Origin: GCA-2730975 sp964576585
GTDB lineage: Bacteria; Verrucomicrobiota; Verrucomicrobiia; Opitutales; Seribacteraceae
Direction of reading: 5' to 3'
Assembly (NCBI GenBank): GCA_964576585.1
Contig: CAZNWO010000012.1
Span: 1 to 40,589 of the forward strand
Length of the DNA: 40,589 nucleotides
The translations under genes were made by a program, and so were the position numbers. Of the stretch, positions 32,452 to 40,589 are shown piece by piece; within the stretch, counting starts at the first letter, position 1, and each line of letters begins with the position of its first letter. The notes under the pieces were generated by a model. It was not told the DNA's origin. It saw only the letters and a program-made list of their open reading frames with translations, and did no database searches.

Positions 32452-34170
32452 CTAGCGAGCAGCCGCCTTTCGTTTGCGTTGCCTATCAGGAGTGGGGGTA
32501 AAGTGAAGGGCTTTGGCTTCGACATACGGGAGGTCCGCCAACTTGCCGGGATCGAGCTGTATTCCCTCTTCACCCACGTCACCTAAGGTTATACCACTGA
32601 GGCAAGAAGCCCTAAGCTTGCTTATAAGAGACCAAAGGGAATCAGGTTCGGGTGACAAATCGGGCTCTCCGGACAAATCAGAAAGAATTCGATTCAGGAG
32701 AAAGCTTTCGGAGGATAGCCCTGAAGGTGCAGGAACAGCGCTCTCGAACTTCTGGAGACGGAATCCACGGTTAATAAAGGTTCCGCATTTCTCGAACACG
32801 CTCAAACCGGGCAAAATAACTTCAGCCAGGTTAGATGTAGAGTTTTCTTCAATTCCAAGGAAAATCACCTTGCAACCCTCAAGTTGCTCCTGAGACACAC
32901 CCAAGCTGATGATATCCTCGTTAACCACAAGCAGAGCTTTATAGTCTCCCTTGGCCAAATGCCTGCCAAGGAGCTTCAAGTTATCGGCAGGATATTTCGA
33001 GATCAGTCCAGTGGCGAGCGCTCCACGAAGGTTTGGCGTTCTGTCTGCGGAAAGAAGGAGTCCGTCATCCTCATCAAAATGGCCAGGAACATATACTCTA
33101 GCTTTAAGATGACTCGCCAAGGAACGAAGGAGAAACTGCTCTTCCACGGTAGAACGGCAGGAACCGACAACTCCGACCTTTCCACCTTGCAGGAGATTGA
33201 AAACCTCAGCCAAGGCGCTTTCACGGCTTGCTTCTTCATTATTGATGCGAAAGGAAAGAACCCGATTCTCTGCGACAATCTCCTTGTGAAGCTCGCGACC
33301 GCTGTCGGGCATCCAAGTATCGTTCACATGATCGTTCCTTCTTGGGGTAATCCTGTAAATTCTTCCCTCCCGGCTTGAAACGATCGTATTGCATCCTGCG
33401 CTGCTCTCGGTGCAAATCCCTTGGGTTTCCTTAAGGAACCAAACGCGCATCTTGAATCGAAAGTCTGAACTGGTCAGGGCGCCGACCGGACACAAGTCCA
33501 CGGTATTGAGAGAATAATTGTTGGCAAGCTCCTTTCCGGGATAGCAAGCAAGGGTCGAGTAACTGCCGCGATCAATAAAGCCCAGAACATCGTCGTTGGC
33601 CACTTCCTGACAAAACCGTATGCATCGGGAGCAAAGTATGCATCTTTCGTCGTCGAGGGTTACGCGTGGTCCAAGTCGAGTTCGCTTGGGCTTGACGTTT
33701 TTTCGCTCCACATAGCGACTGTAACCACGGCCATAGTCCATCGCGAACTCTTGCAGTCGACATTCTCCTGCCTGATCGCAGATCGGGCAATCAAGCGGAT
33801 GGTTTACGAGCAAGAACTCCATGATGCCTTCTCTGCATTCATTGGCCATGTCGGAATCCGTCTTGACGTGCATCCCCGGAGCAACGTTTGTTCCGCAACC
33901 GATTACAGGCTTGGGAATCCAGCCTATCTTCTGGCTCCCGTCTTCATCAAGAACAGGTTCCCCCGTAGTCCGATCTCGCAGAGGCATCCCCATCTCGACC
34001 AGACACATCCTGCAATTTCCCGCCACGCTCAACTTCGGGTGATAGCAATAATGAGGGACTTCCTTACCATGCAAGGCAGCGGCTTCGACTAGGTTGATGC
34101 CTGCAGGAACCTCCACCTCACGATCGTTCAGGACGATCTTAAGCGTTTCGGATTTGTCGTTCTTGCTCAC
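32452..34170 (-). CDS. nuoG: Complex I subunit G, short form (operon 2)
   Basis: 572 residues, shorter than the 680-900 of many NuoG. The N-terminal ferredoxin-like part is complete. N1b (2Fe-2S) ligands are C42, C53, C56, C92; N5 ligands are H124, C128, C131, C137 (HPLDCPICDQAGEC); N4 ligands are C177, C180, C183, C227. The off-path N7 cluster is absent: the site reads GICTESSAGCN. The molybdopterin-oxidoreductase-like domain that follows is shortened and has no cofactor motif. It relays electrons from NuoF to NuoI. It ends in a basic tail (DRQRKRKAAAR). Confidence 0.95.
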   Translation of the reverse strand: MSKNDKSETLKIVLNDREVEVPAGINLVEAAALHGKEVPHYCYHPKLSVAGNCRMCLVEMGMPLRDRTTGEPVLDEDGSQKIGWIPKPVIGCGTNVAPGMHVKTDSDMANECREGIMEFLLVNHPLDCPICDQAGECRLQEFAMDYGRGYSRYVERKNVKPKRTRLGPRVTLDDERCILCSRCIRFCQEVANDDVLGFIDRGSYSTLACYPGKELANNYSLNTVDLCPVGALTSSDFRFKMRVWFLKETQGICTESSAGCNTIVSSREGRIYRITPRRNDHVNDTWMPDSGRELHKEIVAENRVLSFRINNEEASRESALAEVFNLLQGGKVGVVGSCRSTVEEQFLLRSLASHLKARVYVPGHFDEDDGLLLSADRTPNLRGALATGLISKYPADNLKLLGRHLAKGDYKALLVVNEDIISLGVSQEQLEGCKVIFLGIEENSTSNLAEVILPGLSVFEKCGTFINRGFRLQKFESAVPAPSGLSSESFLLNRILSDLSGEPDLSPEPDSLWSLISKLRASCLSGITLGDVGEEGIQLDPGKLADLPYVEAKALHFTPTPDRQRKRKAAAR

Positions 34171-34182
34171 TTGAAAGGAAGG

Positions 34183-35544
34183 CTATATGAGTCTAAGTCG
34201 TGAAGGTCCGTCTGACTCATCTTCAGGAACAGGCTGATCAGTCTTGGCTACGAATTCGTCTCTGAACTTGGCTACGAAACTCTGGGTTGGCCAAGCTGCA
34301 GCCTCACCAAAAGCGCAGATCGTACGTCCCTCGATCTGGTTTGCAACAGAGAGGAGAAGCTCGGAATCTTCCTCACGAGCACCGCCTGAGCACATCCTGC
34401 CCGATATCTTGCGCATCCACAGGGAGCCTTCCCGACAAGGAGTGCACTGGCCACAAGACTCATGAGCGTAGAAGGCATTGATGTTGGCCAATGCCTCGAC
34501 GATGTCCACGCTGTCGTCCATTACGATAATTCCGCCCGAACCCGACATGCTGCCCACGGCCATTGGCGAGTCGAAGTCCAACGGGATGTCATTGATGCCC
34601 CAGTCGAACTCCGTGCCATCCTTTAGCGTTCCCTTAAAGCGCTCGTCGGCTCGAAGGACCTTTGCCGAGGAACCTCCGGGGATGACCGCCTTCAGCCTAC
34701 GCCCCGGAAGAAGGCCACCGCATACGTCGTAAATGATTTCACCCAAGGTAAGGGTTCCGCACTCGAACTCGTAATAACCCGGCTTCTGGACTTGGCCGGA
34801 TACACACCAGATTCGAGTACCGGTGTTGTTGGGCATTCCAATTTTTGAAAACCGGTCTCCGCCCATCTCCATGATATGCCTGACATTGCAAAGAGTCTCG
34901 ACGTTGTTAACGATTGTAGGACATTGATAAACTCCTAGAACTGCGGGAAAGTAGGGGGGCTTGATCCGTGGGTTGGGCCGCTTGCCTTCAAGAGATTCGA
35001 TCAAGCCCGTCTCTTCGCCGCAAATGTAAGCGCCGGCACCGCGATGAACCACAATCTCGCAGGAAAAACCTGAGCCCAGTACGTCTTTACCACAAAACTT
35101 CTTCTTCTTCGCCTCCAGGATTGCTCGTTCCAGAATTCGTGCTCCCTCGAAAAACTCAGCCCTAATGTAAATAAAAGCCAATTTGGCCTGAATGGCGTAA
35201 GCGGAGATCATCATCCCTTCGATAAGCTGATGGGGGTCCTTATAGATAATCTGTCTATCCTTGAACGTGCCGGGCTCGGATTCGTCGGCATTGCAAATCA
35301 AGTAGATCGGTTTTCCTGACTTGCGATCCAAGAACTTCCACTTCATCCCAGTGGGAAATCCGGCACCTCCACGACCACGAATTCCAGACTTCAGAACTTC
35401 TTCGCAGACCTGCTCAGGCTTCTTCTTGATCACCTTCCTAAGTGTCTTGTAGCCACCATACTGCACGTAACAGGCCAAATCGTTCGAATAGCCCTTTCGA
35501 TCGGCATGTTCCAAAATCAATCTTCTTTCCTTGGGTGCAGGCAT
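34183..35544 (-). CDS. nuoF: Complex I subunit F, NADH- and FMN-binding (operon 2)
   Basis: 453 residues, normal length. It oxidises NADH and passes electrons through FMN to cluster N3. The nucleotide/FMN loop is IRGRGGAGFPTGMKW (residues 56-69), with ICNADESEPGTFKDR and GAGAYICGEETGL further on. N3 ligands are C364, C367, C370 (ESCGQCTPCREG) and C410 (RTICAFGE). ATG 35544 (MPAPKERRLI) is chosen, four bases after nuoE; the earlier start overlaps nuoE. No NuoF is encoded in operon 1. Confidence 0.97.
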   Translation of the reverse strand: MPAPKERRLILEHADRKGYSNDLACYVQYGGYKTLRKVIKKKPEQVCEEVLKSGIRGRGGAGFPTGMKWKFLDRKSGKPIYLICNADESEPGTFKDRQIIYKDPHQLIEGMMISAYAIQAKLAFIYIRAEFFEGARILERAILEAKKKKFCGKDVLGSGFSCEIVVHRGAGAYICGEETGLIESLEGKRPNPRIKPPYFPAVLGVYQCPTIVNNVETLCNVRHIMEMGGDRFSKIGMPNNTGTRIWCVSGQVQKPGYYEFECGTLTLGEIIYDVCGGLLPGRRLKAVIPGGSSAKVLRADERFKGTLKDGTEFDWGINDIPLDFDSPMAVGSMSGSGGIIVMDDSVDIVEALANINAFYAHESCGQCTPCREGSLWMRKISGRMCSGGAREEDSELLLSVANQIEGRTICAFGEAAAWPTQSFVAKFRDEFVAKTDQPVPEDESDGPSRLRLI

Positions 35545-35548
35545 GGCG

Positions 35549-36139
35549 TTATTTTTTGGAAGAAGCCTTTTTTCGGGAACTTTTCTTTGCGGGAACCTTG
35601 CGAGCGGTACTCCTAGGCTTAGGTAATGCATCCTCGTAACTGAGGAAGTCGCCGGCTGAATCCAATTTACCCTGTTTCAATTGATCGGCAAATTGATCGG
35701 CCGACTCACCCTGGATATCCTCGTAGGTCTTTTCACCGACAATCACGACTGGGCCTTTACCGCAATCGGCAAGGCACTCCATGAACTCGAGGGAAAACTC
35801 GCCATCGTCGGAAACCTGGCCTTCCTTAACCCCAAGCTTGTCCTCAAGGACTCGACAGGTACGGTAGGATCCCCTCAGGGCGCAAGGGAGGGTTCGGCAA
35901 ACCCGCACATGCGTCTTTCCCCATGGCTTCCGGCGGAGCATTGGGTAAAAGGTGATCAACTCGTAAACGTTGATGGGCTCGAGATCGAGCCTTGAGGCAA
36001 TCCACTCCATGGCCTCATCGGAAATGAAGCCCAATTCCTCTTGAACCAAATGAATAACCATCAGTACCGCGCTTCTCTTCTCCGGATAACGCGGAACCAA
36101 ATCATCTATCCTTGAGAGAGTTTGCTTTGAAAGTTCCAT
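35549..36139 (-). CDS. nuoE: Complex I subunit E (operon 2)
   Basis: 196 residues. It carries the 2Fe-2S cluster N1a: C81 and C86 (VCRTLPCAL), C122 and C126 (MECLADCGKGPV). The helical N-terminal domain (VIHLVQEELGFISDEAMEWI) is typical. The last ~25 residues are Lys/Arg/Ser-rich (KVPAKKSSRKKASSKK) and beyond the normal end of the family; their role is unknown. It lies between nuoD and nuoF. Confidence 0.95.
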   Translation of the reverse strand: MELSKQTLSRIDDLVPRYPEKRSAVLMVIHLVQEELGFISDEAMEWIASRLDLEPINVYELITFYPMLRRKPWGKTHVRVCRTLPCALRGSYRTCRVLEDKLGVKEGQVSDDGEFSLEFMECLADCGKGPVVIVGEKTYEDIQGESADQFADQLKQGKLDSAGDFLSYEDALPKPRSTARKVPAKKSSRKKASSKK

Positions 36140-36154
36140 AATCGACCAGACTCG

Positions 36155-37399
36155 CTAACGATCGCACTCTCCCATCACGAAATCTAGGCTACCCAAAATA
36201 ACCGTTATGTCGGAAAGCATATGTCCGGGGACCATCTTCTCCAAGATGCTCAGGTTGCAGAAGCTTGGACCACGAATCTTCAACCTAAATGGCACACCGC
36301 CTCCTTTTGAAATAACAAAAAAGCCAAGAATCCCCTTGGGGTTTTCAGCCTCAAAGTAAACCTCACCGGGAGGAACTTGAGGACCTTCGGTCACAATCAT
36401 GAAATTCTGGATGAGTTCCTCCATACTGGTAAGGACTTTTTCCTTGGGCGGAGGAAAGACCTTCTTGGCGTCCTCGGCATACCAAGGACCATCCGGAAAG
36501 GACTTCGTCACCTGTTTGATGATTCTGATGCTTTGCCGAATCTCCTCCAACCGAACCAAGTAGCGGTCATAGCAATCCCCTTTGCTTCCAATCGGCACGT
36601 CGAAGTCATAATTCTCGTAACCCAAATAAGGCTTGTCCTTCCGAAGATCCAAATCCACGCCGGATGCTCGAAGGTTGGGACCGGTGATACCCCAAGCGAG
36701 AGCATCCTCTTTACCAATGACTCCGAGACCATCGGTACGATCGAGAAAAATTCGGTTGCGGGTCAACAAGGTTTCCACCTGCTCGATGGCCTTGGGCAAT
36801 CCGTCGCAGAATTTCATGACACGTCCGAGCCAACCATCGGGAACATCCCTAGCCACTCCACCTATCCTTGTGTAGGAGGTAGTGAAGCGGGCTCCGGTCA
36901 ATTCCTCGAATAAGGTGTAGAGCTTCTCTCGCTCCGTAAAGGTATACATGAACGGCGTCCAGGCCCCGGCATCCATTCCGAAAACACCCATGCCCAACAA
37001 ATGACTTGAGATTCGAGCCAATTCGGAAACGACGACGCGAATCGCCCGGCAACGCTCGGGCACCTCAAGTTCAAGGAGCTTTTCAACAGCAAGGACATAG
37101 GCGACGTTGTTAGCAAGCGGAGCAATGTAATCGAGCCTGTCCGTATATGGCACGAACTGGTTGTAAGTCATGTTCTCGGCGATTTTCTCGTCGCCTCGAT
37201 GCAAGTACCCCAAGACCGGCTCACATTTGGTGATTACGTCGCCGTCCAGTTCCATCATCAAGCGAAGCACACCATGAGTGGTCGGATGAGAAGGGCCAAC
37301 GTTGAGCGACATGCGTTCGCCCGACATGCCGCGAACCGCCTCTGAACCCCTCGCAGCAACGTCGCCGACGGAAATCTCCGCACTGGTAGTTTCGCTCAT
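36155..37399 (-). CDS. nuoD: Complex I subunit D (operon 2)
   Basis: 414 residues, the 49-kDa-type quinone-site subunit. H42 (GPSHPTTHGVLRL) and Y91 (VPYTDRLDYIAPL) are the quinone-contacting residues. It is closer to the common bacterial form than the operon 1 copy (EPVLGYLHRGDEKIAENMTY, YTRIGGVARDVPDGW). A ~25-residue N-terminal extension precedes the family start. It overlaps nuoC by four bases (ATGA). Confidence 0.96.
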   Translation of the reverse strand: MSETTSAEISVGDVAARGSEAVRGMSGERMSLNVGPSHPTTHGVLRLMMELDGDVITKCEPVLGYLHRGDEKIAENMTYNQFVPYTDRLDYIAPLANNVAYVLAVEKLLELEVPERCRAIRVVVSELARISSHLLGMGVFGMDAGAWTPFMYTFTEREKLYTLFEELTGARFTTSYTRIGGVARDVPDGWLGRVMKFCDGLPKAIEQVETLLTRNRIFLDRTDGLGVIGKEDALAWGITGPNLRASGVDLDLRKDKPYLGYENYDFDVPIGSKGDCYDRYLVRLEEIRQSIRIIKQVTKSFPDGPWYAEDAKKVFPPPKEKVLTSMEELIQNFMIVTEGPQVPPGEVYFEAENPKGILGFFVISKGGGVPFRLKIRGPSFCNLSILEKMVPGHMLSDITVILGSLDFVMGECDR

Positions 37400-38010
37400 G
37401 ACGGTTTCTCTAGCTCCTCAGTCCAACTTTCGTCCTTTGCCCGGGGTTCCGCCTCGCTTACGCGACCATGCGGAGGAGAAACGAAGGGACCGCCCATCAT
37501 TGGAGCCGGTTCTACGGAAGCTTGCGTGACTTCCGCAACGTCTTCCGCAGGCAAGGGAACCTCAATCCCCGCCAACGGAAAGTCTTTCCTAAGGGGATGA
37601 TAGGGATAGGAATCCCACATCAGGATTCGCTTGAGATTTCCATGCCCGGAAAAACAAATTCCGAACATATCGAAAATTTCCCTCTCATGCCAATCGGCGG
37701 CAGGATAAATTTCTGAAATACTGGGAACCTCGGGTGATTCGTCGTCCAGACATTGACAGCAAACACGAAGGTAATTTCTACGAACCAGAGAGTAGAAATG
37801 ATAGACCGTGGAAAAACGAGGCGTAACGTCCAAGCCCCAGTCCACTCCAGTTGCATCCACAAGCATTTCAAAACCCTCCTCGTCTCTAAGAGATTCGGCA
37901 AAACCAACGAGATTCTCGGAAGGACAGCTAAAGGAAAGGCAATCAAATGTTTCCCTTGGAGAAAGATAGGGATAACGTTCTGCCAAACCCTCTGCGTCTG
38001 CCTCGTCCAT
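37396..38010 (-). CDS. nuoC: Complex I subunit C (operon 2)
   Basis: 204 residues. The motifs MLVDATGVDWG, STVYHFYSLV, WHEREIFDMFGICFSGHGNL and KRILMWDSYPYHPLRKDFPL are those of the 30-kDa-type subunit. A ~45-residue C-terminal tail rich in Pro, Glu and Ala follows (VEPAPMMGGPFVSPPHGRV). It has no cofactor and braces NuoD in the peripheral arm. It lies 10 bases after nuoB. Confidence 0.93.
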   Translation of the reverse strand: MDEADAEGLAERYPYLSPRETFDCLSFSCPSENLVGFAESLRDEEGFEMLVDATGVDWGLDVTPRFSTVYHFYSLVRRNYLRVCCQCLDDESPEVPSISEIYPAADWHEREIFDMFGICFSGHGNLKRILMWDSYPYHPLRKDFPLAGIEVPLPAEDVAEVTQASVEPAPMMGGPFVSPPHGRVSEAEPRAKDESWTEELEKPS

Positions 38011-38020
38011 CCGAATGCGA

Positions 38021-38542
38021 TCAGGTAGCGGCGTCCACGGGAGCGCCTCGAAGATTCCGAACGGAAGTTTCCCCGCCTATCTTATCCTGAAGCTTCATCA
38101 TTGCGTCCAACAAAGCCTCTGGTCGAGGCGGACAACCGCTAACGTAAACGTCCACGGGCAAAATCGTGTCGACACCCTGCAAGACTGCGTAAGATCGATA
38201 CATCCCTCCGGTTGAGGCGCAGGCACCCATGGCCACGACCCACTTCGGTTCCGCCATCTGGTCGTAAATCCTTCGGACTACCTCGGCCATCTTGTAAGTT
38301 ACGGTACCTGCTACGATCATACAGTCGGATTGACGAGGCGAAAACCTCATCACCTCCATGCCAAAGCGGGAAATGTCGAAACGAGAAGCTGCGGTAGCCA
38401 TCAACTCGATTGCGCAACAGGCCAAACCCATGGGCATCGGCCAAACCGAATATTGCCTGATCCAGTTGATCACGGCATCAGCGCGTGTGACGACAAGGTC
38501 GCCTTCAATCTTGCTGTTGTAAGAGATTTCGCCAGTGGTCAT
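38021..38542 (-). CDS. nuoB: Complex I subunit B (operon 2), first gene of operon
   Basis: 173 residues, normal length. Cluster N2 ligands are C42-C43 (GLACCAIELMA), C108 (MGACASTGG) and C137 (VSGCPPRPE). ATG 38542 (MTTGEISYNS) fits the family; a start 12 codons earlier is unlikely. It is the first gene of operon 2, where nuoA would be expected upstream. Instead there are ~170 bases of leader and tRNA-Ser on the other strand. Confidence 0.96.
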   Translation of the reverse strand: MTTGEISYNSKIEGDLVVTRADAVINWIRQYSVWPMPMGLACCAIELMATAASRFDISRFGMEVMRFSPRQSDCMIVAGTVTYKMAEVVRRIYDQMAEPKWVVAMGACASTGGMYRSYAVLQGVDTILPVDVYVSGCPPRPEALLDAMMKLQDKIGGETSVRNLRGAPVDAAT

Positions 38543-38619
38543 GAAGCTCCGATGGTAAGGCTGTAAAAATATGGACACGGGGTCGAAACGGCAAACCCCA
38601 AAAAATAAATTAGTGGGAT

Positions 38620-38648
38620 GAATTAGAAGCGGATCAAAAACTAATCAA
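38620..38648 (-). promoter_or_regulatory. Candidate promoter of nuo operon 2
   Basis: On the minus strand TTGATT and TAATTC are spaced 17 bases, ~80 bases before nuoB. The -35 side reads TTGATTAGTTTTTG, sharing 12 of 14 bases with the operon 1 candidate. A 5-bp hairpin (GGGGT/ACCCC) lies between it and nuoB. The 170-base gap holds no gene. Confidence 0.35.
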
Positions 38649-38667
38649 ACCCGAAATCCTTTACGCG

Positions 38668-38696
38668 TTGACTCCGAGGAGGAGAACCAACATTTT
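38668..38696 (+). promoter_or_regulatory. Candidate promoter of tRNA-Ser
   Basis: TTGACT and CATTTT are separated by 17 bases, and the -10 box ends 18 bases before the tRNA. The -35 is near consensus; the -10 is weak. It is divergent from the operon 2 promoter. Confidence 0.4.
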
Positions 38697-38714
38697 CTGA
38701 AGCTCCCTTGCGTC

Positions 38715-38802
<88 letters not shown>

Positions 38803-38822
38803 TTCAAAGGTGAGGAAACAAA

Positions 38823-40589
38823 TCAGCTCTCGCAAATAAACACCTTGGCCCCACCCTGAAAACGGGCATCCGCCATATCAAGAACCGCAGGAGCGGAAAC
38901 ACTTTCACCACCAGCGGCAGAACCAGCCTGCCCCGAAACCAGGACGGCCACCTTGCCGTAAAGGTTGATGGTTGAGCCGTCTTGGGGTGAATTCACTTCG
39001 CCGGCATTCAGCCAACGGCGAAGCTGCATCTGGTTCCATTGCGAGTAAGGCTCGCGGGCTCCCAGCAAGTTCTCGGCGAAACGAATAGATGCAGTCTTCC
39101 AGAGACTGTTGGCCAATTCAGGAGATTCGCTTATGACTTTCTGCATGGACTCGGTGGTCAGCCAGAGTGCGGAAACCGAGGTGTCGGCCACGACGTTTGC
39201 AGTTCTCTTGACGCCGGCCAAGACAGCCATCTCACCAATCACGGCGCCACGGCCCATGATGTCCACAACGACGTCTCCAATGGAAACCTTCACGCTGCCG
39301 CGAGTAATGACGATCATTCCGTCGCCCTCTCCGCCTTGCTCCATGATGCGTTCGCCCGCAGCATAGGTTTTCTGTTGGGAGAGATCGACGATCTTTGAAA
39401 TTACACTGTCGGCAAGTCCCTTTACCCAAGTTACTTCGCGAAGAACTTCCTCAGGCGTGGGCAACCTCAACTCAATTGAGCTGTGCATGATGTTCTTCAT
39501 CCGTTCTTCGACGTCGAGGAGCAGACGTTCGGACTCGTCCGCCTCGAGGGAACCAGCCTTGCGAAGCTTCTTGATCGTGTTTCGCTCGTGATTAAGGACT
39601 GAACGGATGGCATCCTTGGTCTCGATCCCGACGGTAACCTCGGGGTACTCTTCGTGCATATCGCGAAGGTAATTCAGACCCCGCAAGCGGTTCTGGCGAA
39701 TCTCGTTCTTAATCAAGTTTGCCGCCTCAGCGACTTTCTTGGGATCTCCACTTTCGTCAAGATCGGAGACAAAACCATCCACCATCTTGGCGACGTCCTG
39801 CTGGGCCACAACGAAGGCCTTTGCCGAATCGTAACTGACCGTGAGCCGATCCACGAACATTCCCTTGAGGACCGGAACATCCTTAAGAGCCTCCAGCAGT
39901 TTAGGAATACCGCAAACCTTGTCCAGATAGTCGCGATCGGTCAAGGGTACCTTGCCCTGAAGATCAAGGAACTCACTGAGGTTGTTGTCCAACCCCGCTA
40001 CACCCTGAGCACTGAGAAGTCCCTCCCTGAACTGTGCCCAATAACTACTGCGTTCTTTCTCAAGCAAACGCCTCCTGACTTCCGCCATAGTATCCATCTC
40101 GGCAAGTTCATCCGAGCTTAAAGGATAGGCGACTGGCTCGGGCAAGTGCTTGCGAACCTCACCCCAGTTTGCCCCGCCCAGAAATCGATCGTCCTTAAGT
40201 AGATCCATCTCCTGTTCACAACCCTTGGCAATGTTGCCGGAAGCATTGGAGAACATTAATTTTTTAACGGCGGGAAGCTTGGTCAGACCAAGGCCATTCA
40301 CGAGGAGCTTAACAGTAACAGCGTTCACCAGAAGCGTAAGCAAAACGATTCCCGAAATAAGAAAGAGGAATTGGTCTCGCACTCTGGTGCTAACGCCAAT
40401 CAAGGAGGCCTTGGCAACAGCACCCGAACCTTCGCCAAAGATCATTACGATCTTGTCTCCCGAAGCCAAATCCTCGCGAAGCTTCATGGCGTCGGCAGAA
40501 CTTTTGGGGCCGAGGTCTTTTTCGGCGGTGGAATGATCTTGGGCAATGCCCACAATTTCACCGTTGTGAACGACAGGAGTGGCGTGAGT
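38823..40589 (-). CDS. C-terminal part of probable SOS1/NhaP-like cation/proton antiporter with cNMP-binding-like domain
   Basis: The frame is open to the right edge, so the N-terminus is missing; 588 residues are visible. One clear membrane segment, RDQFLFLISGIVLLTLLVN, resembles the last helix of CPA1 exchangers. The cytosolic region that follows (FLGGANWGEVRKHL, then EVRRRLLEKERSSYWAQFRE) resembles the region after the transporter domain in SOS1-type exchangers. A cyclic-nucleotide-binding-like domain (~39390-39060) has FAAGERI-like YAAGERIMEQGGEGDGMIV and the phosphate-cassette-like GAVIGEMAVLAGVKRTANVV with the conserved Glu and Arg. The ~65 residues before the membrane segment look soluble rather than helical-membrane, which is atypical. 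The role, Na+ or K+ for H+ exchange, is inferred. Confidence 0.6.
   Translation of the reverse strand, partial: THATPVVHNGEIVGIAQDHSTAEKDLGPKSSADAMKLREDLASGDKIVMIFGEGSGAVAKASLIGVSTRVRDQFLFLISGIVLLTLLVNAVTVKLLVNGLGLTKLPAVKKLMFSNASGNIAKGCEQEMDLLKDDRFLGGANWGEVRKHLPEPVAYPLSSDELAEMDTMAEVRRRLLEKERSSYWAQFREGLLSAQGVAGLDNNLSEFLDLQGKVPLTDRDYLDKVCGIPKLLEALKDVPVLKGMFVDRLTVSYDSAKAFVVAQQDVAKMVDGFVSDLDESGDPKKVAEAANLIKNEIRQNRLRGLNYLRDMHEEYPEVTVGIETKDAIRSVLNHERNTIKKLRKAGSLEADESERLLLDVEERMKNIMHSSIELRLPTPEEVLREVTWVKGLADSVISKIVDLSQQKTYAAGERIMEQGGEGDGMIVITRGSVKVSIGDVVVDIMGRGAVIGEMAVLAGVKRTANVVADTSVSALWLTTESMQKVISESPELANSLWKTASIRFAENLLGAREPYSQWNQMQLRRWLNAGEVNSPQDGSTINLYGKVAVLVSGQAGSAAGGESVSAPAVLDMADARFQGGAKVFICES

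Overview
The window is most likely from a member of the Verrucomicrobiota, probably near the Opitutae/Puniceicoccales. This is inferred from a Minf_1886-family gene, the general gene content and the weak Shine-Dalgarno signals; no rRNA marker is present. Nearly all genes lie on the minus strand. I see no insertion sequence, prophage, integrase, rRNA or CRISPR array.

Positions 1-5700 are mixed housekeeping and hypothetical genes. They comprise the 5' part of a secreted tail-fibre-like protein, transaldolase (tal), class II fructose-bisphosphate aldolase (fba) with a clear terminator and a structured leader, a helix-turn-helix protein, a Minf_1886-family protein, a small zinc-ribbon membrane protein and a secreted Sel1-repeat protein. 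Positions 5730-11875 hold a 1,923-residue exported coiled-coil protein with a C-terminal beta-sandwich-like domain, preceded by a 94-residue hypothetical gene.

Positions 11957-38542 are the centre of the window: two different complex I (NADH:quinone oxidoreductase) operons in tandem on the minus strand, separated only by an oppositely oriented tRNA-Leu. The downstream operon (operon 1, 24406 to 11957) reads nuoA-B-C-D-I-H-J-K-L-M-M-N. It lacks the NADH-oxidising module nuoEFG, carries two tandem NuoM-type antiporter genes, has a NuoL with about 25 extra residues at the start of its lateral helix, and has a NuoI with a disordered tail of about 175 residues. These are the features of the rare 'two-NuoM' (2M) complex I class, which is thought to pump more protons per electron pair. 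The upstream operon (operon 2, 38542 to 24779) reads nuoB-C-D-E-F-G-H-I-J-K-L-M-N. It encodes the NADH module but has no nuoA. NuoA from operon 1 may therefore be shared, or another copy may lie elsewhere. Both operons are preceded by a similar -35-like motif.

The right edge holds tRNA-Ser(GGA) and the C-terminal part of a probable SOS1/NhaP-type cation/proton antiporter with a cyclic-nucleotide-binding-like domain. The region thus combines two quinone-reducing, proton-pumping machines and a probable ion antiporter. I infer that operon 2 oxidises NADH, while operon 1 uses another low-potential donor such as ferredoxin or runs in reverse to make one.
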